A DNA stretch of 64,000 nucleotides from Amoebidium appalachense (taxonomy: Eukaryota; Ichthyosporea). Location of the stretch: contig CAVNZM010000006.1 of the NCBI GenBank assembly GCA_963693365.1, positions 8,308,001 to 8,372,000 of the forward strand, given 5' to 3'. The translations under genes were made by a program, and so were the position numbers. Positions 27,439-38,419 of this stretch are shown here, in pieces (the first letter of the stretch is position 1; every line of letters begins with the position of its first letter). The notes below the pieces were generated by a model. That model had not been told where the DNA came from. It was given only the letters and a program-made list of their open reading frames with translations, and did not search any database.

Positions 27439-29056
27439 CCACCACCACCACCACCACCAATCACCCCCTCCTTTGATAGCCACCCGACACCCAGCATAAC
27501 ACAACTGGAACACTGGCCCATGTGGTCAGCCACCCCCCCCCCCCCCCCCCCCCCCCCTCCCCCTCCCCCCTCCCCTCCTCCTCTGGGGGGCCCACAATCT
27601 TTCTATATCTGGCATAAGCACATAAGCACTGGGGCAAAAAGCAGGTGGGATACACACCTGACAGGTTTGGCCTATCGACCACGGCCGAGTAGACCTGCAG
27701 GGACGCATATGCATCAAGGGCAGCGTAGGTGGCCTGCACCTCTGATAGCGGCTCGTGCCAGTTGGAGCATCGAACAAGTGCCGGCTTGGGCAGCTTCTTG
27801 CCTATGACCTGGGCAGTGATGTCGGCCAAGCCCCGGGCCGCAGAGGTGATAGCTGCACGGGCATAGCAGAACCGGCCCAGCTCCAGATAGCTGGCCACAG
27901 GGGTGCCGTAGTCCTTGTTGAGGTGGGCCGAGTCCGTGCCGATCTGCTTGCCCACCTTGATGATGCTGGGGTCCCTAAGCAGCGCAATCAGCTCGTCCAC
28001 CAGCCGCGCGGGCGGGCTGTGGTTGGGGCCCATGCGTGCCAAGTGGAAGATGTACACGGCCCGTGCGGTGGCAATCTGCAGCGTGCAAACCTTGGACCGC
28101 GCCTGGCCCACCCGATAGACCCACTCGCAGTCCAGCCCCACCACGCGGTGCTGCTGCCCCTCCAGGTCGGCACGAATGGCCGCTGTAGCCACCACCGCCC
28201 CCTGGCAGTCGGTGTACACCGGCTTAGGGTAGTTGGCCGGCAGCTCCAGCCCAGGCAGACCGTCCGTCACGCTTACCAGCGCAGCCTCGTTCAGACGGAC
28301 GGGGCATTTTGGCCGGGCTAGGGTTGGAAACATGCGCTCAACAAACGCCCGGTCTTGGCAGCACCGATCTGTGTAGAAGAAGGCCGGGCCCTTGCTGTTG
28401 AGCGCCGCCGTGGTGGCAGAGATGCGCTGGATCACGGGCTCAATCTCCTGGTGGCTGCAGTCCCGTGTAAATACCTGCGCCCGGATCTCTGGGGTGCCGC
28501 ACTGTGTGAGAGGGCATCTCCGAGCAGCCATGCATGTTCTAGCTTCCCTTACCACATGGCCCTTCACGAGACTTCAGTGCCCACACAATCCTTTCCCCCT
28601 CCCTCCCCCCAAACCCATGTGCCCACATACTTTCCCCTCCCTCTCCCCCAAAACCCTTCCCCCTCCTTCCCCCCAAACCCATGTGCCCACATACTTTCCC
28701 CAGGCCTCCCTTTCCCCCAAAATCTTCCCCCCCCCCCCTCCCCCCTAAACCCATGTACCTACAATCCTTCCCCCTTCCTCCCCCTAAACCCTTGTGATCA
28801 CAATCCTTTCCCCCTCTCTGCCTTCCCCCCAAACCCATGTGCCCACGATCCTTCCCCACTCCCCCTCCCCCCAAACCATGGGACAGCCCTCCATATGGCA
28901 CCTACTGTCCCCCCCCCCCCCCCCCCCCACCCCACCCCGGGCCTCTTGCCCTCTCTACCTTCAACCCCGACGGTGGTGTCTCTCCCCCCCCCCCCCCCCC
29001 CCCCCTGCATCCCTTGCAATCACTGGCCCCTACTCCCATTCTGCTTGGCAGAAGCT

Positions 29057-29130
<74 letters not shown>

Positions 29131-29362
29131 ATTCCCCGCCAAAAGAAAGCTCCACCCCAGCCCACCCCAATCTCTACCCAGCAAAAACACATACACACAT
29201 ATCTGGAGCTTCCTAGTTTTTGCTCGACAGGGCAAGAATTGTCCCCAAAACCCACATACTACAAACCTCTACTCACAGTGTGCCACCTCATTAAATGTGG
29301 AGCCTAAGAGATTTAAAGGCCCTAGAGGGGGGAGGGGGGGGAGGGGGGGGAGGGGGGCGTGT

Positions 29363-29393
<31 letters not shown>

Positions 29394-29825
29394 GTGGGCG
29401 TGTGTGGGGGGGGGGGGGAGGGGGGAAGGGGGCCTGGGGGAGAGTGGGGGGAGGGGGGAGAAGAGGAGGGACCACACACCGCCAAGCTCGTTTACACAAG
29501 TCCATAGGCCTCGGTACAGAGGCTCCCCATTGATGCCGGTGAGCTTCCCAATTTGGAAGGTGTGGTCGGCCTTGAGCACGTTGTTTACGGGCTTGAGCTG
29601 CGTGTCCAGGCTCTGGTACTTTGCCGTGCGGTCGCTGAACTCAGTATACACGGCACTCAGGTATTTGCCTGAACCCCAAGTACTGTTAGAACTCCACCAC
29701 CCTCCCATCAGGACCATCCCCCCCATTCCCTCTAGTCCCTCGTGTTCATCTCACCTCTCTGTATTTTCGTAAGTCTGTATGGCTTTTCCCATCTCAAAAA
29801 CGCTACACACCCATCTCCGGCCGTT

Positions 29826-29865
<40 letters not shown>

Positions 29866-30049
29866 CCCCGCCTCCCGGCGCGCGCAAACCCTCCAAGTCA
29901 TTGCACCAACTTTCACCTTCTTTCCCCTTTGTGCCCCATCTGCAGTTTGTCCCCTGCACGTCCGTTTGCCCTTCCCCCCACACCCTCCTGCCACTACTAT
30001 AATAACCATTAAGTACCGCCACCAAGATCCAGTCTACCACCATGTGCCC

Positions 30050-30085
<36 letters not shown>

Positions 30086-30237
30086 CCTCTCCACCTCCTT
30101 TCCCCCAACACACACAGACACACATGCGCACACCCACCATCTAATTTCAGGCATAACAGTTCTCCACGATTTCCCAAGCACACTCACTGGTACATGGACC
30201 GTTATGCTTTCACCCCTCTGATGATCCCTCTGCCCCC

Positions 30238-30270
<33 letters not shown>

Positions 30271-31778
30271 ACCACCACCACCACCACCACCACCATGACT
30301 GATTGCCACCACCACCACCTAATCCATCACCATGTCCCCCCTCCCCCTCCCCCCCCCCCCCCCTCCCCACACACACACACACACACACGGACCCACAAGT
30401 ACACGCACACTCACAGGCGCACATCCACCACCACACATCCACCACCACCATAATAGAAACTTATTGACCACACTTCCAAAACCCATTTCCAAGTCCCCCC
30501 CCCCCCCCTAAAAAAAAAATAAAAAATAATAAAACAAAACCCTACCAAGCCAACCCAAAAAATGCCCAAGCACGTGCATACAAAACAATGGGGACCATTT
30601 ACACACCCAAAATGCAGTGCACACTTGCCTGAAGGCACATGTCCAGCGTAACCATTTTTGTCACCAAACGCCGAGAACTTAGCCGCCTGCTCCTCTGGGG
30701 GAAGTTCTGTCAGGCGCTGGTCGTGGGGGCGGAAATCGTTACGCTTTTTGAGTTCATACTTGGTCCAATGCAGCGCCCTCGAGTAATACAGGAGCCGCTG
30801 CTCGTCGTATCGCTGCTTGTGGAGCTCCGAGAGGAGGGTGGCAAAGGCGTTTGGGCCCACACCTTTGTCTGCCAGTGCACGCAACAATGTTACCACCTTT
30901 AGGTCGAGCCCACTGCGGTGGCTAAGGTAGGCCGGAAACTGATCACGCATGAAGAGTGGAAGGCGTTTAATTGTCTGGGGGTTTGTGCCGGCAAAGTTTT
31001 TTTTGCATGTGTCACAAAAGTACCGGGCCGTGATAATGTAGTAGCAGCTGTCAAAGTCGATAACACGCCGTCCTACGGGGTTGCTCATGAACCCATTGCG
31101 AGAAGTACGGTGTGGGTTGGGGTGGTTGTGGGGGTCCACGTAGTGATCATCGAAGGGGCACGGCACCATGAAACCGGGAGACAACCTTTCCGGAAGCCAG
31201 GCAAAACATCTGGGTTTGTAGAAAGGCGCTGGATCGCCCCCAAATTTAAAGCCTATAATGGGAGGTGGAAGATGCCACCCCACAGGCGTCTTCTCATCTT
31301 TGAGACTCTCTTTCACTGTGTGCAGGTGCGACTTGATTGTTTCGCCCGCCGCGTCAGAAAACTCCTCTCCACCGTCATCCCCGTCCGTATTATCTTCTCC
31401 CTCTTCCTCCCCTTCATCCTCGTCTACCCGGTACGCATCTGCTGCTGCATTTAGCAAAGGTTCCTCGTCGGGTTGCACCTGTATGTCTGGTGGGTGTGGA
31501 GCAGGGGCCCGATCCATTTCTCTTGGTAACGAATGGACGCTACCTGCCTCAACTACACGGGCCCTTATGTCGGCGGCCTTAGATAGAGGGGGCTGTTCGG
31601 GTTGTACGTTTACGTTTAGTTCCTGCAAAACAGCTTTGTTTGCCGTCCCAAAACCTGCAAAGTTCGCTAAAGGCTGAACAAATGCAGCATCTTTTTTTTT
31701 GCGCCCAGCTCCCTCCCTAGCTCCGCCTGTTTTATGCCCAGGGCGCTGTGTTGTGCCCTTAGGGCAGCCTGGCTTCAT
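23878..31778 (-). CDS. DUF6729 / transposase-core / WRN-type exonuclease fusion
   Basis: Seven-exon gene of ~1,550 codons. Exons: 31778-30629 (ends at a GC donor), 29668-29478, 29303-29277 (27-nt microexon), 28501-27658, 27206-26566, 26095 to about 25890, and 25477-23878. Phases agree at every junction except the sixth/seventh, where the donor is unresolved. Start is the first ATG of the frame; a basic GGAREGAGRKKK motif follows. Order: DUF6729-like domain (about residues 215-370), KADHTFQ with Asp418, NELGG, FFYTD with Asp501, a DEDDy exonuclease (Asp580/Glu582, Asp646, Tyr715xxxAsp719), a Pro-rich segment, RCIRGTNEVEG with a candidate third acidic residue, and a C-terminal CxxCGRQGKGCPG cluster. 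Acidic motifs either side of the exonuclease look like a DDE RNase-H-fold transposase core (inference). Homologues as I recall them occur in fungi, cnidarians and protists. No terminal repeats were found, so it may be a transposon or a domesticated gene. Confidence 0.75.
27658..28501 (-). CDS. exon 4: second acidic motif and 3'-5' exonuclease
   Basis: Starts at CACACAG/TGC in phase 0. It encodes EIRAQVFTRDCSHQEIEP, the candidate second catalytic acid in FFYTDRCCQDR, then a whole WRN-like DEDDy exonuclease: motif I VVGLDCEW, motif II IIKVGKQIGTDSAHL, motif III TYAALDAYASL. The Tyr-x3-Asp spacing of motif III is intact, so the domain could be active in removing nucleotides from DNA or RNA 3' ends. 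The exon ends RPNLS in phase 1 at a CAG/GTGTGT donor. Confidence 0.8.
28565..28870. repeat. C-rich minisatellite in intron (parental copy)
   Basis: Counterpart of 10440-10760, with near-identical units around the AAACCCATGTGCCCACATAC core, in the intron between exons 3 and 4 of the transposase-like gene. Confidence 0.6.
29277..29303 (-). CDS. exon 3: 27-nt microexon
   Basis: Nine codons (APHLMRWHT) between CTCTTAG and GTGAGTAG, both good splice signals, with phase 0 on both sides so that it fits in frame. Inclusion gives the spacing I expect between the NE motif and the following EI motif. Skipping it would also keep the frame, so alternative splicing is possible. The duplicate conserves its length (11170-11144). 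Confidence 0.45.
29478..29668 (-). CDS. exon 2: first acidic motif of transposase-like core
   Basis: Encodes KYLSAVYTEF, LKADHTFQIG and VNELGG. The Asp of ADHTF is the candidate first catalytic acid, and the following NE pair matches the position of a conserved Asn-Glu in related sequences as I recall them. The exon begins in phase 1 after a TTCAG acceptor and ends in phase 0 at GGT/GTGTGG. The duplicate copy carries +4 and +2 nt differences here that ruin its frame. Confidence 0.6.
30629..31778 (-). CDS. exon 1: DUF6729-like region
   Basis: Encodes the N-terminal 383 residues. After the basic GGAREGAGRKKKDA motif comes an acidic low-complexity stretch (EDEGEEEGEDNTDGDDGG). Then a conserved block: CFAWLPERLSPGF, a Cys in VPCPF, VGRRVIDFD, a CDTCKKNF Cys pair, RLPLFMRDQFPAYL and LLSELHKQRYDEQRLLYY. 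The Cys residues suggest metal binding. The exon ends GHVPSG in phase 1 at TCAG/GCAAGT, the standard form of a GC donor, and joins directly to KYLSAVYTEF at 29668. This exon is absent from the duplicate at 7-12 kb. Confidence 0.7.
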
Positions 31779-32353
31779 TTTAAACACTTGGGGCCTGGCC
31801 CCCTGCCCCCCTAGTGCGACTACGTTACCGCAAACATTCCCGTATTCCAGTGTGCTCGGCAATGCTGCTCATGGCCTTCCCGGACTGGTTGTGACCAGTA
31901 AAGAGCGCGCCAATTCCTGACCGCCGCCTACAGCAGTGTATGATCTGTTATCCATATTCGGCAAAAGGGGTCTTGCCCAACCAATGGCTTGAATCCTTGT
32001 AACTTTGCTTTATCCATATAAGGTTAGCTGAACACCCCCCCTCCAATCATACCCCCCCCTTCTCTCTAGTAGTAGCTCCTGGCATCCCGCACCCCCCGGG
32101 CCCGTTGATCATGATCAAAATTAATTATAAGGTGCACCAGACAAAACGAGTGATCATAGAACATGTATATATCTCTATACTGATTTAATAGCTCTACTTT
32201 GCTATATGTAATATACATTCTACGTTGATAAGGTTTGTACACTTTTCAGGACATCCTACACCTTTTTTGGCTTTGAATCCGTTGCACATCCAGCTATAGA
32301 AATACCCAACGTTTTTGTTGATACCAAAACATCAGCACCACAATCATCCAAAC
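31779..32353. promoter_or_regulatory. divergent intergenic promoter region
   Basis: About 575 bp between two genes transcribed outward. It contains a CCAAT-type element (CCAATGG near 31981), the CArG box at 32014-32023, two short C-runs and AT-rich sequence. It must hold both core promoters. No clear TATA box was placed for either gene. Confidence 0.45.
32014..32023. promoter_or_regulatory. CArG box in divergent promoter
   Basis: CCATATAAGG, an exact CC(A/T)6GG serum-response-type element, about 340 bp upstream of the plus-strand start codon and about 240 bp upstream of the minus-strand one. The same consensus is repeated in intron 2 of the plus-strand gene. Confidence 0.4.
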
Positions 32354-32536
32354 ATGGCAGACAAAGGGAACGCCCACGAGCAGCACCTGCAACAGGCCTA
32401 CCCTGCCCCTCCCACCGCTCCCCCAAATGTTCCGGGTCCGAGCAGTCAGCCCGGTGGCTTTACCCCCTACCCGGATCCCAACACACAACAGGTGACTACG
32501 CACGCACGCGTGAATGTGCGCACGCAGTGTTTACTC

Positions 32537-32572
<36 letters not shown>

Positions 32573-33482
32573 CCTCCCCTCCCTCTCCTCCTTCCCTGCT
32601 TTCATCCGAAACGCACACACTGGCACGTGTGCACGCAGACACACCAGCGCACATGTCTTCTCAGATTCCCCCCCCCCCCCCCCCCCCCCCTCCCCCCTTC
32701 CCCGCCTGCTCCCTCCCCGTCCCCCCCCCCCCCCCCCCCTCACCCTCCTCTCTCCTCCTTTTGTTTCTCTCCCCTCTTCTTGCTCCGTAACACCTGTTTT
32801 CACATGTTCTCCTTTGACTTGGTTGGCTTTTGCTTTCTGCATTGTGGTGGCGTTTAGTCGCTCCTTTCTTCTTTCTCCACCCCCCCCCCCCCCCTCTTTC
32901 AACTAGCCCCGCCCACTCTTTCACGTTCTTTTCTTCCTGGGAGCATCAAGAGAGCGGTGTGATAGGGAGGAAGGGTGGTGAAGGGGAGGGTGCTAGGGGG
33001 GCCAGGGAGAGAGGGGAGAGAGGGGAGGAGGAGGGGACTAAAAGGGGGGGGGGGGGGGACGAGGGGAAGAGAGAGAAGGGAGGGGGGAAGGGGAGAGAGC
33101 GAGAGAGAGAGAGAGAAAGAGGAGGGAGGGGGGGGGGGGGGGAGAGAGAGAGACTGAGAAAGAAACAGGGAGGGAGGGTGTGTGTGTGTGTGTGTGCCTG
33201 CCTGTGTGTGTGTGTGTGCGCGCGCGGGCGTGCGTGCGCGCCCGTGTGCAGGTGTGTGGGTAGGTGTGTTGCGGATTCTCAATTATAGATCCAACTCCAT
33301 AAACTTGCAAACACATACACTTTCCCAAACCTTTGTAGCACGACTTTTTCCGTTCTATCCTTTTTCTCCCCCCTTCCCCCCCCCCCCCCCCCCCCCCCCC
33401 TCCTTTTCCCACTCCACCCCCCCTGCCGCCTTGCCCCCCTCCCCCCTTCTCCCCCTCCCCCCTCTCCCCTGCCTGCCTGCCT

Positions 33483-33513
<31 letters not shown>

Positions 33514-34657
33514 TCCCCCTCTTCCTCCGCCTCTCCCGGTGCCCCTGCTCACGGCCCATCCCCCCTATATGTTGTGCATCTCTCCCACGAGATGCTTTCG
33601 ATACACCTTATGCTACTTCACTCTAGATAGAATGTCTTCCCTGTCATCCCTCCAAACACACCACCTTCCACCACTTCAGATACACTTCCATTTCTCCAGA
33701 CACCCACACTTTGCATCTCTCGAGATCTTTCTCACTTATTTTACACAAGTTTATGCAAAAACCTTACGGACGTGCGCGCAATTCACAGGCAGGTGCAAAA
33801 TGCAAACCCCGGAATAGTCGCCTTACCACCTAACCTACAACCAAACAGAGAACGACGAAAAAACAAATGTAGAAAATAATCGAAAACCGTAACCCCCCCC
33901 CAACTCCTTCCGAAGTCTCTACCCACAAAAGGGGGAGCACTTCACTTCTCAAGGGAGGAAAAAAACCACGACATAGCCACATCCCACCCAACCCACAAAC
34001 CAACATGGAACGACGAGAAAGCAAACATGAAATAATGGAAAACGGGGAAAAAAGAAAAAAAAACAAAAAAAAAAAACGGATATCTCTACTTGCAAAAAAA
34101 GGGAACATTTCACTAATCATAGGCAGGCGCAAACCTCGGAATAGCCTTATCCCACCTAATCTACAAACCAAACAATAGAACGACGAAAAAACAAAGATGC
34201 CCTACTTGAAAGTACAAAGGAAAACCGGAATTTCCATCCAAAAAACGGAACAATTTCACTTCTGTACTGAATAAAATATTGAATTTCCGCAGTACCCCCC
34301 CTCCGCCTACCCCAACCCCCAACCCCCCGTGGCCCCGACCGAGTCCCATCAGGGGTACTACCCGCCCGGGGGTATTCAGGGAGGATACCCCCAATACCCC
34401 CAGGGCCCGTACGGGCAGCCCCAGTACCAGTATGAGCCCCCACCAAGTATGTCTCATGGACCCCCCCCCCCAAAAAAATTTTTCTGCCCCCCCCCCCCCT
34501 TCTTCCCGCCTCTGCCCCTTCACACATGCGCGCGCACACACATGCACACACATACACAGGCACACACACACACACACACACACAGACACACACACAATCC
34601 GCCCCATCTCCCCTTCCCTGGAGTATACGTCTGATGGAGGTTCGTTCAATGGATGGG

Positions 34658-34700
<43 letters not shown>

Positions 34701-34730
34701 CCTTTTCCCTCCCGGGCAGGTGCCGGGGAA

Positions 34731-34787
<57 letters not shown>

Positions 34788-35141
34788 GAAGGGAATGGGG
34801 GAAGCGGGGAGGTGGGAGGTGGGAGAGGGGAGGGGGCTCTAAGATATCTGAAGGGAAATTGTGTGGCACCGGGGGGAGAGGGGGGCGGGGGGAGGGGGGG
34901 GGCACGGGCCTGGGAGGGGGATGGGGGAGAGGGGGGAAATAGGGAAAGGGGATAACATTCTTCTTTGTACGTGTGGAGTAAAAGGCACACGTGTGTGTGG
35001 TCGGGTTACATGTTATTCCGCTGCCCTATGTTCCAGACCCTTATTTGGTGGGCTGCAAACCATATACAGGGGTAGGCCGAATCTAAGATTACGTAAATTT
35101 CGGTGGGGGGATTGTAGCCAGCTAGAATGTTATTTTCAGAA

Positions 35142-35172
<31 letters not shown>

Positions 35173-35771
35173 CCCCCAATCTACATGGACCAAGGGGAGT
35201 GATCTTTATGTTCATGTGTGCCGTGGGGGGCTAACCTCCTATAATTCTTTTTTTTTTTTTCGAAAACGTTCGTGCTGGAATCTATAAGTTTTGAAGTCTT
35301 AAATTAAGCCCACCCCTGTATGGTATGACCATGCCCGTATTTGGTATGGTAGAGCTATTAAACCAACCTCCGTATCTACCATTTTAAACCCGATCGAGGT
35401 TGATCCGATCGAGGATTTCAAATGGGCCTGGCGCGGCTTGTGAATCTCTCGAATCTATCGATCATAAATACGCAATCGAGGGCGTGACGTAAAAAGAGGG
35501 CCAGATGACGTCACATCCTCGATTGCGTAAATGTGATCGATAGATTCGAGAGATTCACAAGCCGAGCAAGGCCCATTTGAAATCCTCGATCGGATCAACC
35601 TCGATCGGGTCTAAAATGGTAGATACGGACCTTGCTTTAATAATCTTGCTACTTCACTAACTGTGAAATGTGTACGCTTGGTGCTATTGGCTGAATATTA
35701 GTATACATTCTATCTGGTTTGCCGCTTGCCATATTTCATTTGCCGCTTACGATATTTGACTTTCTGCCTAC

Positions 35772-35802
<31 letters not shown>

Positions 35803-36497
35803 GCACACACACACACACACGCACACACACACACACACACACACATACACACATTGGTTCGTCGCTTAGATGGCAGTGCAATGAACATACTTGGGTTGCT
35901 ACCTGCCAGATATGGTATTGCCGTACCCATATATGGTTCACAACTCACCATATATGGTTCACTACTTACCATATATGGTATTGCCGTATCCATGTATGAT
36001 TCACTACTTACCATATATGGTTCTCTACTTACCATATATGGTTCATCACTTTCCATGTATGGTTCGCTAATTACCATATATGGTTCACTACTTACCATAT
36101 ATGGTTCACTACTTACCATATTTGGTGACAGGTTACCCAGCCACCGCCACCGGCTACCCTCAAGCCTACCCCTATGACGCAGGCAAGCAACAAACAGGTA
36201 TCCGTGTCCCCCCCCCCCCCTCCCCCCCCCCCCCCCCCCCCCCTCCCACTTCCCCTGCCCCTCTCCCCCTTTGCCCTGCATTCACACAAACATACATGCA
36301 GAATATTTGAGTCAAACCTTGTTTCACTCGTTTTCGCTTGGTGTTCTAATCGGTATTTTGCACATGTTCTTTGGGAGGTCCATACAATGCAGTTAATACT
36401 TATTAGTGTTTTTATCCCCCCCCCCCCCCCCCCCCCCCCTCTCCCCCCCCCCCCCCTCTCTCTCCCTTTCCCGCCCCTCTCCCCCTCTCCTCTCCTT

Positions 36498-36528
<31 letters not shown>

Positions 36529-36705
36529 GCCTCTTCTTCCATTTCCTGTTTCAATCTTTCCCCCCCCTTTCCAACTGCCGCACGTTCCTCTCTAATCTAT
36601 CTTCACTCTCTTGGCCATGGGTTCATCCCCCTCCCCCGCCCCCCCCCCCCCCCCCTTTGCATATGCACACGAACACCTAATCATGCACTCCTGTCCGACC
36701 CCCCC

Positions 36706-36736
<31 letters not shown>

Positions 36737-36897
36737 AAAAAGCCACGCACACACACACACGCTTATACCCCTTTTCACCTGACTGCCCTATTCCCTACTC
36801 TTTTCCCGCTCACACTCTATCTGTGCATTGCTAACGTCCCCCCCCCCCCCCCCCCCCCCCCAAAAAAAAAGCCACTTGGAACCGGAGGCACATGCAT

Positions 36898-36981
<84 letters not shown>

Positions 36982-37071
36982 TCACGCTCTATCTGTGCAT
37001 TGCTAACGTCCCCCCCCCCCCCCCCCCCCCCCCAACAAAAAAAAGCCACTGGGAACCGGAGGCACATGCAT

Positions 37072-37135
<64 letters not shown>

Positions 37136-37296
37136 GCCCGCGCGCGACCCCCCCCCCCCCCACACACACACGACCCCCCCCCCCCCCCCCCCACATACAC
37201 ACACATACACAAACACACACACACACACACCACACCACACCCCCCCCCCCACACACACACCCACGCCCCCCCCCCCCACACACATACACGCGCGCA

Positions 37297-37327
<31 letters not shown>

Positions 37328-37666
37328 AACACACACACACACACATGCACACGCATACGCACGTGCGCGCGCGCGTGCGCACACACGCACACACACGCAC
37401 ACACGCATACCCCCCCCCCCCCACACACACACACAGGCACGGGTTCCCACCCAAACATCCCCAACTACGGGAGCACATCCGCCCCTACCCAACCCGCCAA
37501 GCAAGGGCCTGAAAACCCCCCCGCTTCACAGCTCATAAACCCCCCTCCACCCCCCCCTCACACTCAAGTTGTGGTGGTGGAGAGGGAGAGGCCAAGCATT
37601 AATCACTGTCTACACTGCTGCATTTCAATCTTTTTCTGGCCTTGGATTTTCGTCTGGTACTGTTGA
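32354..37666 (+). CDS. Pro/Tyr/Gly-rich protein with hydrophobic Cys-rich tail
   Basis: Intact four-exon gene: 32354-32491, 34293-34446, 36132-36197, 37437-37666. Donors are GTGACT, GTATGT and GTATCC, acceptors all end CAG, and phases 0, 1 and 1 agree. The total is 588 nt, 195 residues, with TGA at 37664-37666. The product is rich in YPQ, GYP and PPP repeats typical of disordered membrane-associated proteins. It ends with a Pro run, a VVVVERERP stretch and a single hydrophobic segment [20 protein letters not shown] at the very C-terminus. That tail resembles the Cys/Trp-rich tails of small XYPPX-type membrane proteins and would suit tail anchoring with Cys acylation; this is inference. Introns of 1,801, 1,685 and 1,239 bp are filled with C-runs, CA repeats, T/G runs, a foldback element and a CArG minisatellite. 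Confidence 0.85.
34661..34784. repeat. adjacent poly-T and poly-G runs in intron 2
   Basis: About 40 T residues, a short C/T/G-mixed bridge, then about 55 G residues. A similar T-then-G junction lies at 8407-8460 and an A-then-G junction at 48277-48339. Confidence 0.8.
35352..35648. repeat. foldback (inverted-repeat) element
   Basis: Two arms of about 140 bp (35352-35495 and 35505-35648) are reverse complements with only scattered mismatches, around a ~10-nt centre. Shared blocks include CCGTATCTACCATTTTA, GAGGTTGATCCGATCGAGG and AATCTCTCGAATCTATCGAT. The outer ends are AT-rich (TATTAAA / TTTAATA). No coding capacity. The size and structure fit a MITE or foldback transposon inside intron 2 of the Pro/Tyr-rich gene. 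Confidence 0.8.
35915..36127 (+). repeat. 21-bp minisatellite carrying CArG boxes
   Basis: About ten imperfect units of ACCATATATGGTTCACTACTT run to within five bases of the exon 3 acceptor at 36131/36132. Seven units hold CCATATATGG and the last holds CCATATTTGG, all exact CC(A/T)6GG matches; others are degenerate (CCATGTATGG). Each unit is also a 12-bp palindrome. Confidence 0.85.
36817..37135. repeat. ~160-bp tandem duplication in intron 3
   Basis: 36817-36985 and 36986-37135 share the order CTATCTGTGCATTGCTAACG, poly-C, A-run, GCCACT(T/G)GGAACCGGAGG, CACATGCATG, (CA)n. A partial third unit with the poly-C/A junction lies at 36702-36836. Confidence 0.75.
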
Positions 37667-38170
37667 ACCCCCCCCCCCCCCCCCCCCCCCCGGAGGATGG
37701 GCCCTGCGTATGACGCATACTGTGCGCAATGCTGATGTTGCATACTTGATTGTTTGCCTTTGCATGTGTCCTGCACCATGCTTCTTATCGTGTATGCGTA
37801 CATCGTCTTCGTACCGTGTGTCACATTCAAACCCATCCCCACCCACGCCCACCCACCTCCCCCCTCAAATATATGGTTTGATTTCGGGTTCTGTTAACCC
37901 CCGCCCCCCTCCCCCCCCCCCCCCCCCCCCCTCCACCCTCCCCCCCCCCCCCCATTTTATAGTTCGATTTCGGCTTTTTGGTTCTTGTGGCTCTTCTTAT
38001 ATTTTGCCTTTAGTGCCTCCTCCATATCTCCAACTGCATTCATCAAACCCCCCCCCCCCCCCCCCCCCTCCCCCCTCCCTCCCCTCCCCCCTCCCCCCTC
38101 CCCTCCCCCCTCCCCCCTTATCGCCTTCCTCTTACTCCACCTTTCCTCTCCCTATGGCCGTCTTGAAAAC

Positions 38171-38211
<41 letters not shown>

Positions 38212-38382
38212 ACAACAACAAAAAAAAACACATACCCCCCCCCCACCCCCCTTCCCCCTTCCCCCAAAGTTTATATGAAGCTTTTTCTAAGTTGAGACGT
38301 GCAAGGTGATTGGGTGAATGCGTTGAGACTTCCCCCCCCCCCCCCCCCCCCCCGGCATTTTTTTGGTCCTTTTTTTTCTTTC

Positions 38383-38419
<37 letters not shown>

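Noticed and set aside
29755-30227. Two extra exons between exons 1 and 2 of the fusion gene (around 30138-30227 and 29755-29802)
   Set aside because: Each has plausible splice signals, but exon 1 joins exon 2 directly in phase and gives the GHVPSGKYLSAVY reading, which needs no extra exons.
35915-36127. CRISPR-like array
   Set aside because: Units are contiguous 21-bp imperfect repeats without unique spacers, in a eukaryotic intron.
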